From contig NZ_QAOX01000013.1 of the NCBI RefSeq assembly GCF_003050935.1, positions 17,112 to 81,111 on the forward strand: DNA of 64,000 nt. The letters are read 5' to 3'. Positions 54,488 to 63,913 of the stretch are shown in pieces. Numbering within the stretch: the first letter of the stretch is position 1; every line of letters starts with the position of its first letter. The translations under genes were made by a program, and so were the position numbers. Source of the DNA: Luteibacter sp. OK325. Lineage in GTDB: Bacteria > Pseudomonadota > Gammaproteobacteria > Xanthomonadales > Rhodanobacteraceae. The notes beneath the pieces were generated by a model, which searched no databases, was not told the DNA's origin, and was given only the letters and a program-made list of their open reading frames with translations.

Positions 54488-56059
54488 TCAGACCGTCTGC
54501 GCGGTGACGGGAATGGCGTCCGGGCGCTTCGGCCACATGCCGAGGCCGTCCGGACCCTTGCGGGCGAACTTGAGCATCAGGTAACCGTCGACAAAGGCCA
54601 GCGCCGTGTAGAACAGCACGAAACCGCCGAGCGAAATCCACACCTGGCCCGCCGTGAGCGACGACGCGCCCAGCGCGGTGGGTAACACTCCCTCGATGGC
54701 CCACGGCTGGCGTCCATATTCGGCGACGATCCATCCCAGTTCCGCAGCCACCCACGGTAGCGGCAGGCTCCATAGGGCCACTTTCAGGAATCCACGGCCA
54801 TCGAGGCGCCGTTTGCTCGAACGCCAGAACGCATAGGCGAACAGGAAGATGAAGTACATGCCGCAGGCCACCATGATGCGGAACGACCAGAACAGCACGG
54901 GCACGTTCGGGATGGTGCTATCCGCCGCTTTCTGGATATCCGCGGGCGTCGCCTTGCGCGGGTCGTCCATAAAACGCTTCAGCAGCAGCGCATAACCCAT
55001 GTCCTTGTCGTGCGCAGCGAGGATCGCCTTAGCCTGCGCGTCTTCCCTGTTCTCGCGCAGCACGAGCATGGCGTCGTAGGCCTGGATCCCGTAGCCGATG
55101 CGCGTCTTTGCATCGTCGACAAGTTCGGCGATACCTGGAATCGGCTGATCGATGGAACGTGTGCCAATCAGGCCCATGACCCAGGGCACGCGAATGGCAG
55201 CATGCGTTTCGCGTGCCTTCGTATCAGGGATGCCGAACAGGGTGAACGAAGCAGGCGCCGGTTCGGTCTCCCACATGGCCTCGATCGCGGCCATCTTCAT
55301 CTTCTGGTTCTCGGACACGGTGTAACCGGACTCGTCGCCCAGCACCACGACCGACAACGATGCGGCGAGGCCGAAACTGGCGGCCACCGTCATCGAGCGT
55401 TTGGCAAAATCCACGTTGCGTCCGCGCAGCAGGTACCACGCACTGATCGACAGCACGAACATCGCGCCCATCGTGTAGCCCGCGCTCACCGTGTGCACGA
55501 ATTTGGACTGCGCGACGGGATTGAAGATGACTTCCTTGAACGAGGTGACCTCCATACGCATCGTCTGCGGATTGAAGGCGGCGCCCACCGGGTTCTGCAT
55601 CCATGCATTGGCGATAAGGATCCACAACGCGGAGAGGCTGGTCGCCAAAGCAAGGAACCAGGTCACCAGCATGTGCTTCAGTGGCGAGATGCGATCCCAG
55701 CCGAAGAAGAACAGGCCGACCAGCGTGCCCTCGAGGAAGAAGGCCATCATCCCTTCGATGGCCAGCGGCGCGCCGAAGATATCGCCGACGTAATGCGAGT
55801 AGTAGGCCCAGTTCGTGCCGAACTGGAACTCCATGGTCACGCCCGTGGCCACGCCCATGGCGAAGTTGATACCGAACAACACGCCCCAGAACTGGGTCAT
55901 GCGTTTCCATATCTCGCGGCGCGTCATCACGTACACGCTCTCCATGATGGCGAGCATGAAGGCGAGGCCGAGCGTGAGTGGCACGAAGAGGAAGTGGTAT
56001 AGCGCCGTCAGTGCGAACTGCAGGCGCGACAGGCCGACGACATCGGGGTCGACGATCAT
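54488..56059 (-). CDS. cydA: Cytochrome bd ubiquinol oxidase subunit I
   Basis: This 523-residue heme-bearing subunit binds the b558, b595 and d hemes and oxidises quinol. The start ([20 protein letters not shown]) carries the first axial histidine, and the [28 protein letters not shown] block follows. The length equals E. coli CydA (522), consistent with a long Q-loop. The ATG at 56059 follows AGGGA; an upstream in-frame extension reads through cydP and is rejected. The cydP stop overlaps its start by 4 bp. Confidence 0.96.
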   Translation of the reverse strand: MIVDPDVVGLSRLQFALTALYHFLFVPLTLGLAFMLAIMESVYVMTRREIWKRMTQFWGVLFGINFAMGVATGVTMEFQFGTNWAYYSHYVGDIFGAPLAIEGMMAFFLEGTLVGLFFFGWDRISPLKHMLVTWFLALATSLSALWILIANAWMQNPVGAAFNPQTMRMEVTSFKEVIFNPVAQSKFVHTVSAGYTMGAMFVLSISAWYLLRGRNVDFAKRSMTVAASFGLAASLSVVVLGDESGYTVSENQKMKMAAIEAMWETEPAPASFTLFGIPDTKARETHAAIRVPWVMGLIGTRSIDQPIPGIAELVDDAKTRIGYGIQAYDAMLVLRENREDAQAKAILAAHDKDMGYALLLKRFMDDPRKATPADIQKAADSTIPNVPVLFWSFRIMVACGMYFIFLFAYAFWRSSKRRLDGRGFLKVALWSLPLPWVAAELGWIVAEYGRQPWAIEGVLPTALGASSLTAGQVWISLGGFVLFYTALAFVDGYLMLKFARKGPDGLGMWPKRPDAIPVTAQTV

Positions 56060-56277
56060 GGTTGGGATCCCTGGGTAGAGGCGGAGGCGGGCGCGAGCAT
56101 CCTTCCGACACCGGCGGGCGAGACGTCCGCCCGAGGCAAGGGCCGGATGGCCACGTACCAGATGAGCATGAGCAGGGCGAGCTTGGCGACGACGATCAGC
56201 GACAGCTCGAGGGCGAGCCTCGGCAGGGGCTTCTTGTCGCGCCAGCGGCGGCGCCTGGGTGGAACGTCGACAACCAT
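56056..56277 (-). CDS. cydP: Cytochrome oxidase small subunit CydP
   Basis: This 73-residue protein has a basic, proline-rich N-terminus (VPPRRRRWRDKK), one membrane helix (about residues 21-44, LALELSLIVVAKLALLMLIW), and an Ala/Ser/Pro-rich tail. A small protein of this layout upstream of cydA in Xanthomonadales is called CydP. It overlaps the cydA start by 4 bp and is the first gene of the operon cydP-cydA-cydB-cydX. Function is inferred from position; the sequence has little else to judge by. Confidence 0.85.
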   Translation of the reverse strand: MVVDVPPRRRRWRDKKPLPRLALELSLIVVAKLALLMLIWYVAIRPLPRADVSPAGVGRMLAPASASTQGSQP

Positions 56278-56416
56278 GGGTGCGACTCCATTGATTCCCT
56301 GACCATCTGCCGGGCATCGTATGCCTGGCGAGCTTGCCGCGACCCATGGCCGATTGTCGCAACCGGCCGACCGCGTATCCTTTGGTTTCCCCCTTTCGTC
56401 GAAGCGTATCCCCGGG

Positions 56417-57490
56417 ATGGCCCTGAATAAAGTGCGCTACGCCTCAGTCGATGTCATACGTGGAATGACGGTTGCGGCCATGCTCCTGGTCAACGATCCC
56501 GGCGATTGGGGCCATGTGTGGTCGCCCCTGGAGCATGCCGGGTGGAACGGCTGCACGCCGACCGACCTGGTCTTTCCCCTCTTTCTCTTTATCGTCGGCG
56601 TGTCGGTGTCGTTGGCCATCGTGCCACGCATCGAGGCCGGCGCCGAGCGTGCACCTATTCGGCATGCGGCGTTGCGCCGCGCCGCCCGCATCGTCGGGCT
56701 GGGGCTGCTGCTTAACTTCATGGCGTGGCTGGCCATCCCGGAGGCACACCTACGCATTCCTGGCGTGCTCCAGAGGATCGGCCTCTGTTTTGCCGCGGCG
56801 GCGCTGCTTGCCGTGGATACGCGGCCGCGTACGCGCGATGTCATCGGTGTCGCGCTGCTGGTCGGCTACGGGGCGCTGCTGTTGGCGGGCGGCTCGCTCG
56901 ATCCCTGGGTCAACATCGTGAGCCGCGTAGACACCGCCGTATTCGGTCACTTCGTCTACAGCACCGACCCCGCCACGGGTCGTGGCCACGATCCCGAAGG
57001 CCTGCTGGCCACGCTGCCCGCGCTGGCGACCACGCTGCTGGGCATGCGTGCGGGAGCGTGGCTGCGTGCCGGCGACACGCGCCGGCTGGTTATCGCCGCC
57101 GTGGTCTGCGCCGTGACAGGCTGGTTGCTTCAGCCACTGTGGCCGTTGAACAAGAACCTGTGGACGCCGAGCTATGTGTTGTGGACGGGCGGCTGGTCGT
57201 TCGCCTTGCTGGCACTTTTTCACGTACTGGTCGACCTGCGCGGCTGGAAACTTCCGGGGCGCGCTTTCGGTGTCAACGCGATCGCCGCCTATGCGGGCTC
57301 GGGCCTGATGGTTTACCTGTTGATTGGGCTCGGTGTTGCCGCGCCGCTGTACCAGACGGCCTTCGCCTCATGGTTGACGCCGATATTCGGACCATACGTT
57401 CCGTCCGCCGCGTGGGGCGTGGTCTTCGTCGCCATCTGGTGGCTCGTCGTCCGCTGGATGGACAAGCGCGGCATCTACCTCAAGGTCTAG
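56417..57490 (+). CDS. DUF5009/NagX-like membrane acyltransferase
   Basis: This 357-residue polytopic protein resembles the heparan-alpha-glucosaminide N-acetyltransferase/NagX group (DUF5009, DUF1624). It starts RYASVDVIRGMTVAAMLLVN, followed by about ten helices and the conserved PGVLQRIGLCFAAAAL and GWSFALLALFHVLVD segments. The acceptor sugar, if any, is unknown. The ATG at 56417 is preferred because homologues start shortly before the first helix. It is divergent from cydP, with 139 bp between. Confidence 0.85.
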   Translation: MALNKVRYASVDVIRGMTVAAMLLVNDPGDWGHVWSPLEHAGWNGCTPTDLVFPLFLFIVGVSVSLAIVPRIEAGAERAPIRHAALRRAARIVGLGLLLNFMAWLAIPEAHLRIPGVLQRIGLCFAAAALLAVDTRPRTRDVIGVALLVGYGALLLAGGSLDPWVNIVSRVDTAVFGHFVYSTDPATGRGHDPEGLLATLPALATTLLGMRAGAWLRAGDTRRLVIAAVVCAVTGWLLQPLWPLNKNLWTPSYVLWTGGWSFALLALFHVLVDLRGWKLPGRAFGVNAIAAYAGSGLMVYLLIGLGVAAPLYQTAFASWLTPIFGPYVPSAAWGVVFVAIWWLVVRWMDKRGIYLKV

Positions 57491-57517
57491 AACCCTGTGG
57501 ACGTGGTGCAGCATCTT

Positions 57518-57597
57518 GTGGGAGCCGCTTCAGCGGCGATGGGTGCTCGCGGCATCCTTGCCCGCTGCCGCGGGATCGCCGATTAATCGGCTCCCAC
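57518..57597. repeat. REP-like palindrome pair
   Basis: A plus-strand GCCGCTTCAGCGGC unit (57518-57540) is followed by an inverted GCCGATTAATCGGC unit (57575-57597), between convergent NagX-like and pepP genes. Confidence 0.85.
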
Positions 57598-57614
57598 GAG
57601 GCGCGGCCCCACAT

Positions 57615-58907
57615 TCACCGCTCCAGGGCGTCGGGGGACTTGGGGACCATGGCGGTCAACACGTCCGGCGCGCCCCTGGTCACGGCCACATCGTCCTCGA
57701 TGCGAATGCCGATGCCGCGCCAGCGTTCGTCGACGGTCTTGTCGTGTGGCGGGACATAGATGCCCGGTTCGACGGTGACGACCATGCCTTCCTCGAGCAC
57801 GCGAGGCTCGCCATCGATGCGGTAGTCACCCACGTCATGCACGTCCAGGCCGAGCCAGTGGCCGGTCTTGCTGGGGAAATAGGTTTTATAGCTGCCCTCG
57901 GCGATGGCGCGGTCGGCATCGCCCTTGAGGATACCCACGGCGCAGAGGCCTTCGGCGATGACCCGCACGGCGGCATCGTGCGCCGCGCCGAAAGAGAGCC
58001 CCGGGCGCACCGCGTCGATGGCAGCGAGCTGGGCTTCGTGGACGATCTCGTAGAGCGCGCGCTGGGCTGTCGAGAAACGTCCACCGACCGGGAACGTGCG
58101 CGTGATGTCCGAGGCATAGCAATCGACTTCGGCGCCGGCGTCGATCAACAGCAGGTCGCCGTCCTTCAGCGTGGCCCGGTTTGCCTGGTAATGCATGATG
58201 CAGGCGTTGGCCCCGCCGGCGACGGTCGGGGGGAACGCGGGCACCGCGCCCTGGCTGCGGATGCTGCGGAGAATCTCGCCTTCGATCTCATATTCCGCCA
58301 CGCCGGGGCGCGCCAGCGCCATGGCGGCGATGTGGGCCGCGCCGGCTACTTCGCCGGCACGCCGCATCAGGATGAGTTCGTCGCGCGACTTGAACAGGCG
58401 CAGGTCGTGGAGCAGATGGCCGAGGGCGACCAGGTCCTTCGGCACCACGCCGCCACCGCGCGCCGTACGCAGGCGGCGTATCCAGCCCAGCAGGCGGGCG
58501 TCGAAATCCGGCTCCTGCCCGAAGTGGCAGTAGACCCGCGCCCTGCCCTCGATCATCCCGGGCAGGATGTCGTCGATATCGTCGATGGGGAAGGCGTCGT
58601 CGAGGCGAAGTTCGCGCGCTGCACGATCCGTGCCCATCCGCTCGCCATCCCAGCGCTCGCGCTCGGCATCGCGTTCCCGGCAGAACAGCACGGTTTCGCC
58701 GTGGGCCCGCCCCGGCAACAGGGCAAGCACGGCCTCGGGTTCGCCGAAGCCGGTGAGGTAGTGGAAATCGGAGTCCTGCCGGTACGGCCACGGGGCGTCG
58801 GCGTTGCGCATGCGTTCGGGGGCAGCGGCGAGGATCAGTACCGCATCCTCGCCGGCCATGCGCATCAGCTCCCGGCGTCGCCGGGCGTACTCGGCGGCCG
58901 CGATCAA
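57615..58907 (-). CDS. pepP: Xaa-Pro aminopeptidase
   Basis: This 430-residue M24B metallopeptidase removes N-terminal residues before proline. Metal ligands lie in LLLIDAGAEVDCYASDITRT, split as IDAGAE and SDITRTF; GHWLGLDVHDVG; VVTVEPGIYV; and GIRIEDD. The N-terminal EYARRRRELMRMAG and PYRQDSDFHYLTGF match PepP. The start is taken as TTG at 58907, which overlaps the ygfB stop (TTGA). ATG at 58865 would delete the conserved YARRRREL segment. The ygfB-pepP order is conserved in gammaproteobacteria, but the ubiH/ubiI genes that follow in E. coli are absent here. Confidence 0.94.
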   Translation of the reverse strand: MIAAAEYARRRRELMRMAGEDAVLILAAAPERMRNADAPWPYRQDSDFHYLTGFGEPEAVLALLPGRAHGETVLFCRERDAERERWDGERMGTDRAARELRLDDAFPIDDIDDILPGMIEGRARVYCHFGQEPDFDARLLGWIRRLRTARGGGVVPKDLVALGHLLHDLRLFKSRDELILMRRAGEVAGAAHIAAMALARPGVAEYEIEGEILRSIRSQGAVPAFPPTVAGGANACIMHYQANRATLKDGDLLLIDAGAEVDCYASDITRTFPVGGRFSTAQRALYEIVHEAQLAAIDAVRPGLSFGAAHDAAVRVIAEGLCAVGILKGDADRAIAEGSYKTYFPSKTGHWLGLDVHDVGDYRIDGEPRVLEEGMVVTVEPGIYVPPHDKTVDERWRGIGIRIEDDVAVTRGAPDVLTAMVPKSPDALER

Positions 58908-59470
58908 TGCAGCGTGTCGCTGGCCGGTCGTGATACGCGGCTGAATTCGGCGTGCAGCAGGAGCGCGCCGGTGCGGACGTATTCCTCGATTTCGGTCAGG
59001 TTTTCGTCGTTTACATCGTCGTCCTTGTCGAACTCGAACTCCGTCGTGGCGATGCCGGCCATGTCGGTGAGGAGTTCGCGGGCTTCTTCGCTCATGTTCT
59101 TGTTCGCCTCGGCAGTACCGCCGAGACCGAAACCGCCGAGGAAGCCCTCGGCCCACGCACTCAAACCCTCCGCACGTTCATGGATCGGGGCGTCGTCGTC
59201 TGGCAGCCAGGGCGAGAAGGTCAGGTCTGTATCGGCGAGCCATTCTTCGGTCTGGTGACGGAGGCGGGTGAGCATGGCCTGCTCATCGGCCGTAGGTGCC
59301 TGGTCGGGCTCGAGTTCGAGCGCCGCCAGCACCGACCCGTGAGGGAAGCGGCCGCCGGCGCTGATGTAACCGACCAGGGCGCCGTGGAATTCGCTCACCG
59401 ACACGGCCAGCTTGCAACGCCCGATGAGTTCGGCGATGTCTTCGGGATCAACGGTCTGATTGGACGACAT
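58904..59470 (-). CDS. ygfB: UPF0149 (YgfB/YecA) family protein
   Basis: This 188-residue acidic helical protein of the UPF0149 family has no established reaction, though in Pseudomonas YgfB is linked to control of ampC and peptidoglycan recycling. The family block FHGALVGYISAGG (about residues 27-39) and the C-terminal EGFLGGFGLGG are clear. The start at 59470 (MSSNQTVDPE) has GGAG-like sequence upstream. It is divergent from the zapA group and overlaps the pepP start by 4 bp. Confidence 0.93.
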   Translation of the reverse strand: MSSNQTVDPEDIAELIGRCKLAVSVSEFHGALVGYISAGGRFPHGSVLAALELEPDQAPTADEQAMLTRLRHQTEEWLADTDLTFSPWLPDDDAPIHERAEGLSAWAEGFLGGFGLGGTAEANKNMSEEARELLTDMAGIATTEFEFDKDDDVNDENLTEIEEYVRTGALLLHAEFSRVSRPASDTLH

Positions 59471-59583
59471 GGGGGTGCTCCTCGATAGCTTCGCCGTACA
59501 TTCTAGTGCAGGTGCCTTCACGCCGCCCGGGCCCCGCCCTCACCCCCTGCCGACAAGCGCGAACCTCCTGTTATAGTCCGCGC

Positions 59584-59808
59584 ATGACGAACCCGGACGC
59601 GTTCAAGACCGAAGTGGAAGCCCTGAGCGCGACGCTCGACCGGCTCGTCGATACCGTTCGCCGCCTCAACGAGGAAAACCGCAGCCTGCGGCACAGCCAG
59701 GAACAACTGGCGAACGAACGGGCGGGACTCATGGCGCGCAACGAACAGGCGCGCGGCCGCGTCGAAGCGATGATCCAGCGCCTTAAGGCGCTCGAGAACA
59801 CGGGCTGA
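59584..59808 (+). CDS. ZapB-like (TIGR02449) coiled-coil protein
   Basis: This 74-residue protein is one long coiled coil (FKTEVEALSATLDRLVDTVR), with leucines at heptad positions almost throughout. It matches the small proteins encoded just before zapA in many gammaproteobacteria. A role in division with ZapA is suggested by position. ATG 59584 gives the compact form, and zapA starts 8 bp after its stop. Confidence 0.85.
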   Translation: MTNPDAFKTEVEALSATLDRLVDTVRRLNEENRSLRHSQEQLANERAGLMARNEQARGRVEAMIQRLKALENTG

Positions 59809-59816
59809 TCTGTCAC

Positions 59817-60125
59817 ATGAATGCCACCGCCAGCGAACCGGTATCCCTCCGTCTGCTCGACCGCGAGTTTCACATCGCGTGCGCACCGGAGGAACGGGCC
59901 GGCCTGATTGCCGCCGCCCAGTTCCTCGACGGCAAGATGCGCGAGCTCAAAGCCAATGCCAAGGCGCCCGGTTTCGACCGGATTGCCGTCCTGACGGCCG
60001 TCAGCATCGCTCACGAGCTGCTTTCGCTCAGAAAGGAGCACGAGTCGCAGGAACAGGTGCTGACCGACGGATTGGCTTCCCTTCGCAAGAAGCTTGATGG
60101 TCTGCTCGACGCACCGGTAAAATAG
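59817..60125 (+). CDS. zapA: Cell division protein ZapA
   Basis: This 102-residue protein bundles FtsZ filaments at the division site. It starts with a small beta domain, VSLRLLDREFHIACAPEER, then a conserved helix FLDGKMRELKANAKAPG and a C-terminal coiled coil. It is followed immediately by the 6S RNA gene and fau, the classic order. Confidence 0.95.
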   Translation: MNATASEPVSLRLLDREFHIACAPEERAGLIAAAQFLDGKMRELKANAKAPGFDRIAVLTAVSIAHELLSLRKEHESQEQVLTDGLASLRKKLDGLLDAPVK

Positions 60126-60127
60126 CC

Positions 60128-60322
60128 GAAGGCGTTCCCTGCGGTGTTCGCCAGCGCACTTTACATTTGCCTTGTTCCTACATACGACCCCGGGTCGGCT
60201 ATTCGTGGCTGTTGTGCATGTCCGCCTTCGTGCGGAAAGCCTAAATGCTGCGTGGCTCTCCCACCTGATCCTTTGGATCAAGGTCGTTTGGTGCGCAGCG
60301 GCATCGCGGAGAACGCCTCTCC
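60128..60322 (+). ncRNA. ssrS: 6S RNA
   Basis: This stretch of about 190 bases between zapA and fau has the position and structure of 6S RNA, which binds sigma70 RNA polymerase and acts as a promoter mimic in stationary phase. The closing helix pairs GGCGTTC (60131-60137) with GAACGCC (60311-60317). Blocks matching the E. coli molecule include GGTGTTCGCCAGCG near the 5' side, AAAGCCTAAATGCTGCG in the middle and GCAGCGGCATCGCGGAG near the 3' end. The exact ends are estimated. Confidence 0.9.
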
Positions 60323-60425
60323 TTAATCAGCCGATCGGCCCCAGGGCCGGTCAGCGCCCCTGTCGCGGCACCGGCTGGGGCGGCTCGACGGCAACCTTCG
60401 ACCGTGCCGTCCAGCTGAGCGCCCC

Positions 60426-61037
60426 ATGTCAAAGCTTCCCGAGAGACGCGAACTTCGAGCCGACCTCGTCCAGCGCCGACGCCAGCTGAAGCCGGCCGAG
60501 CGCGTTGCGGCGGCCCAGGGCCTGCGCCATTCACTGGAGCAGCTGCCCGAATTCCTTACCGACAAACACGTGGCGGGCTATTGGGCCACGGGTGGCGAAC
60601 TGCCGCTCAACATGGCCATCGCGCCTCTCGCCGAGCGCGGCCAGACTTTCTACCTGCCCATCGTGACCAAATCGGGTGGCAAGCGCCGTCTCACCTTCGC
60701 GCCGTGGACCACGGGCGAGGACGTCGAATCCAACGACATGGGCATTCCCGAGCCCAAGGCCTCCGAGCGCATCGTCGAGGCCAACAAGCTCGACCTTGTG
60801 CTGGTGCCCCTGCTGGGTTTCGACCGCAAGGGCAACCGCCTCGGCTTCGGCGGCGGCTACTACGACCGCAGCTTCGAATTCCTGCACGGCCAGCAGCGCC
60901 CGGCCCAGCCCTTGCTCGTCGGCGTCGGTTACCACTTCCAGGAACTGGACGCGATCACCACCGCCGATTGGGATATCTCGCTCGACTACATCGCGACCGA
61001 CAAAGAACTGATCGACTGCACGGGTAACGCCGCATGA
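60426..61037 (+). CDS. fau: 5-formyltetrahydrofolate cyclo-ligase
   Basis: This 203-residue enzyme converts 5-formyl-THF to 5,10-methenyl-THF with ATP. The active-site block is [23 protein letters not shown] (split: VPLLGFD and [10 protein letters not shown], about residues 125-150). It lies after the 6S RNA, as in E. coli (ygfA/fau). Its stop overlaps the next ATG by 4 bp. Confidence 0.95.
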   Translation: MSKLPERRELRADLVQRRRQLKPAERVAAAQGLRHSLEQLPEFLTDKHVAGYWATGGELPLNMAIAPLAERGQTFYLPIVTKSGGKRRLTFAPWTTGEDVESNDMGIPEPKASERIVEANKLDLVLVPLLGFDRKGNRLGFGGGYYDRSFEFLHGQQRPAQPLLVGVGYHFQELDAITTADWDISLDYIATDKELIDCTGNAA

Positions 61038-61492
61038 AGTACTGGCTCATGAAGTCCGAGCCGGATGCCTTCTCCATCGACGATCTCAAGCGCAAGGGCA
61101 GCGAGCCCTGGGATGGCGTGCGCAATTACCAGGCGCGCAACTTCATGCGCGATGGCATGAAGGTCGGCGACAAGATCTTCTTTTACCACTCGAACACGGA
61201 TATCCCGGGCATCGTCGGCATTGCCACGGTCGCATCGCCGGCTTACCCGGACGAGAGCCAGTTCAACAAGAAATCCAAGTACTACGACGAGAAAGCCACC
61301 CGCGAGGAACCGCGCTGGGTGCTCATCGATGTGAAGTTCGAGCGCAAGCTCGCGCGCACCATCTCGCTCGAAGAACTGAAGAACCGCGACGAACTCGTCG
61401 ACATGCCGTTGGTGCGCAAAGGCAACCGCCTGTCGGTCATGCCGGTCGCCAAGAGCGACTGGGATTTCATCCTCACGCTGGAAAAGCCATGA
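61034..61492 (+). CDS. EVE domain-containing protein
   Basis: This 152-residue protein is a single EVE domain (PUA-like fold) of the human THYN1 type. It begins [17 protein letters not shown], and [17 protein letters not shown] then [14 protein letters not shown] follow. The family binds modified bases in DNA or RNA; in bacteria some members act with restriction systems. Here it sits between housekeeping genes fau and rpiA, with 4-bp overlaps on both sides, so an RNA or DNA modification reader role in housekeeping is likely. That is inference. Confidence 0.93.
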   Translation: MKYWLMKSEPDAFSIDDLKRKGSEPWDGVRNYQARNFMRDGMKVGDKIFFYHSNTDIPGIVGIATVASPAYPDESQFNKKSKYYDEKATREEPRWVLIDVKFERKLARTISLEELKNRDELVDMPLVRKGNRLSVMPVAKSDWDFILTLEKP

Positions 61493-62145
61493 GCCAGGAC
61501 AACGAAAAGCGTCTCGCTGCCGAGACCGCGGCGCATCGTTACGTCGAGAACGGCACATTCAAGGGCGGCATCATCGGCGTGGGTACCGGCTCCACGGTGA
61601 ATTTCTTCATCGACGCGCTCGCGCCGTTCCGCGACAAGATCAAGGCCGCCGTGTCCAGCTCGGAAGCGTCGAGCGATCGCCTGCGCAAGATGGGTATCGA
61701 TGTGCTCGACCTCAACGCCGCCGGCCGGCTCGACCTCTACGTGGACGGCGCCGACGAATGCGACCCGCAGGGGCGCCTGATCAAGGGCGGTGGTGCGGCA
61801 CTCACGCGCGAGAAGATCGTCGCCGCCGCGTCCGATAAATTCGTCTGCATCATCGATGCGAGCAAGCAGGTCGACGTCCTCGGCAAGTTCCCGCTGCCGA
61901 TCGAAGTCATTCCGATGGCCCGCAGCCTGGTCGCCCGCGAAATCGTCGCCCTCGGCGGCCAGCCGGTGTGGCGCGATGGCGTAGTCACCGACAACGGCAA
62001 CTGGATCCTCGACGTGCACAACTGGCGCATCACCCAGCCGGTCGAGCTCGAGGCCACGCTGAACCAGATCGTCGGCATCGTCACCGTGGGCCTGTTCGCA
62101 AAGCGCCCGGCGGATGTCGTCATCGTGGGCAATCGCGAACTCTGA
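61489..62145 (+). CDS. rpiA: Ribose-5-phosphate isomerase A
   Basis: This 218-residue enzyme interconverts ribose-5-phosphate and ribulose-5-phosphate in the pentose phosphate pathway. The substrate-binding [15 protein letters not shown] (about residues 26-40) and YVDGADECD (about 84-92) are present, as is [15 protein letters not shown], the catalytic region. Length matches the family. The start overlaps the EVE gene stop by 4 bp. Confidence 0.97.
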   Translation: MSQDNEKRLAAETAAHRYVENGTFKGGIIGVGTGSTVNFFIDALAPFRDKIKAAVSSSEASSDRLRKMGIDVLDLNAAGRLDLYVDGADECDPQGRLIKGGGAALTREKIVAAASDKFVCIIDASKQVDVLGKFPLPIEVIPMARSLVAREIVALGGQPVWRDGVVTDNGNWILDVHNWRITQPVELEATLNQIVGIVTVGLFAKRPADVVIVGNREL

Positions 62146-62163
62146 CCCGCCCGGCAGGCAAAT

Positions 62164-62322
62164 GTAGGAGCTGGTTCCGTGTGGGAGCCGCTTCAGCGGC
62201 GAAACAAGTCATGTGGGAGCCGCTTCAGCGGCGAAACAAGTCATGTGGGAGCCGCTTCAGCGGCGAAAAGCCAACGGAGCGGTTAAGCCGCAACACCCAT
62301 CGCCGGCATAGCCGGCTCCCAC
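62164..62322. repeat. REP-like array, three direct units at 32-bp period plus one inverted
   Basis: A degenerate head (GTAGGAGCTGGTTCC, 62164) precedes three plus-strand GCCGCTTCAGCGGC units at 62181, 62213 and 62245, exactly 32 bp apart with the shared linker GAAACAAGTCAT. An inverted GCCGGCATAGCCGGC unit follows (62299-62322). Confidence 0.92.
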
Positions 62323-62348
62323 ACGAAGCCGGTGTACCCTCTCGCCCC

Positions 62349-63797
62349 ATGACGCTCGAATCCATCCTCCTCATTGCTCTCCTGGTGCTGGCCGTTGCCT
62401 GTATCGGCCTTCTTCTCGTGCTGCTTTCCCGCGGAAAACAGGACGACGGCAACGCCGGCCGCCTGGACGCCATACGCGAAGACACGCGCCGGCTCGAGGG
62501 TGTGCTGCGCGACGAACAGCGTGCCGGCCGTGGCGAGCTCGGCGAAAGCTTCAGCCAGTTCCGCGGCCACGTGCAGGAGCAGATGCAACTGGCTGCCGAG
62601 CGCCAGCACGAGCGTATCGAAGGCTTCGGGCGCCGCCTGGATCAGCTGACCGAGCGCACCGATACCGGCCTGCAGTCGCTACGCCAGGGCCTGGCCGACG
62701 ACTCGCGCAAGACCCGCGAAGAGTCCGCGCTCACCCTGAAGCACTTCGGCGAGCTACTCGACCAGCGCTTCACGGCGCTGACCACCGACAACGAAAAGCG
62801 CCTTGGTGAGGTCCGCGCCACCCTGGAGACCCGTCTGGCGGCGATCCAGCAGGACAACGCGGCCAAGCTGGAACAGATGCGGGCCACGGTGGACGAGAAG
62901 CTGCAGTCCACCCTGGAAACCCGCCTCGGGCAGTCGTTCCAGCTGGTTTCCGAGCGCCTCGAAGCCGTCCAGCGCGGCCTCGGCGAAATGCAGGCCCTCG
63001 CGGCCGGCGTGGGCGACCTGAAGCGCGTGCTCACCAACGTGAAGACCCGCGGTACCTTTGGCGAAGTCCAGCTCGGCGCCCTGCTCGAGCAAATCCTTGT
63101 CGCCGAGCAGTACGCCGCCAACGTGGCCACGGTGCCCGGCTCCGCCGATCGCGTGGAGTACGCGATCCGTCTGCCGGGCACTGAAGACGGCACCCCGGTC
63201 TGGCTGCCTATCGATGCCAAGTACCCCATCGAGGACTACCAGCGCCTGCTCGACTTCCAGGACGCCGCGGACGCCGAAGGCGTTCTCACGGCCGGCAAGG
63301 CTCTCGAACTACGCGTGCGCGAGGAAGCCAAGCGGATCCACACGAAGTACGTCGCACCGCCGCACACCACCGACTTCGCCATCCTGTTCCTGCCCACCGA
63401 AGGCCTCTACGCCGAAGTGATCCGCCGGCCGGGCCTCTCCGACCAGCTGCAGCGCGACTACCGCGTCACCATCGCCGGCCCGACCACCCTCACCGCCCTG
63501 CTCAACAGCCTGCAGATGGGTTTTCGCACCCTGGCCATCGAGAAGCGCTCGTCCGAGGTCTGGCAGGTGCTGGGCGCGGTCAAGAACGAGTTCAGCAAGT
63601 TCGGCACGGTGCTGGAAAAGACCCGCAAGCAGCTGGATACGGTGCGCAACAGCATCGACAACGCCGGCACCCGCACCCGCGCCATCGAGCGCAAGCTGCG
63701 CGGTGTCGAGTCGCTGACCGGGGACCAGTCGCAGTCGTTGCTGGAACTACCACCGGATCTGGACGAGCCCGAGGCCCCAGACCAGTCCGAGGACTAA
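62349..63797 (+). CDS. rmuC: DNA recombination protein RmuC
   Basis: This 482-residue protein has a single N-terminal membrane helix (about residues 4-27), a long coiled coil (about 30-225), and a C-terminal RmuC nuclease-like domain. The domain starts VLTNVKTRGTFGEVQLGALL and includes WLPIDAKYPIEDYQRLL and FLPTEGLYAEV. RmuC limits recombination at inverted repeats in E. coli. The ATG at 62349 sits just before the helix. The tail is acidic. A REP cluster lies on each side. Confidence 0.95.
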   Translation: MTLESILLIALLVLAVACIGLLLVLLSRGKQDDGNAGRLDAIREDTRRLEGVLRDEQRAGRGELGESFSQFRGHVQEQMQLAAERQHERIEGFGRRLDQLTERTDTGLQSLRQGLADDSRKTREESALTLKHFGELLDQRFTALTTDNEKRLGEVRATLETRLAAIQQDNAAKLEQMRATVDEKLQSTLETRLGQSFQLVSERLEAVQRGLGEMQALAAGVGDLKRVLTNVKTRGTFGEVQLGALLEQILVAEQYAANVATVPGSADRVEYAIRLPGTEDGTPVWLPIDAKYPIEDYQRLLDFQDAADAEGVLTAGKALELRVREEAKRIHTKYVAPPHTTDFAILFLPTEGLYAEVIRRPGLSDQLQRDYRVTIAGPTTLTALLNSLQMGFRTLAIEKRSSEVWQVLGAVKNEFSKFGTVLEKTRKQLDTVRNSIDNAGTRTRAIERKLRGVESLTGDQSQSLLELPPDLDEPEAPDQSED

Positions 63798-63799
63798 TT

Positions 63800-63913
63800 G
63801 TAGGAGCCGATTCATCGGCGAGCTCTTCCTTCGGCGGAATCTGGGCCAAGCAACCTGGTCGGAGCGCTGCTGCGCAGCGGGTTTATTTACCATTCGCCGA
63901 TAAATCGGCTCCT
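63800..63913. repeat. REP-like palindrome pair
   Basis: A plus-strand GCCGATTCATCGGC unit (63800-63821) is followed by an inverted GCCGATAAATCGGC unit (63893-63913). This is the only cluster with the ATTCATC class on the plus strand. From 63914 to the end of the window I see no gene. Confidence 0.82.

Noticed and set aside
53347..56059. Considered a cyanide-insensitive (CioAB) oxidase instead of CydAB
   Set aside because: CydA length and presence of cydX and cydP fit the CydAB type with a long Q-loop.
60144..60326. Short open frame between zapA and fau
   Set aside because: It coincides with the 6S RNA gene, and its sequence is explained by RNA structure.
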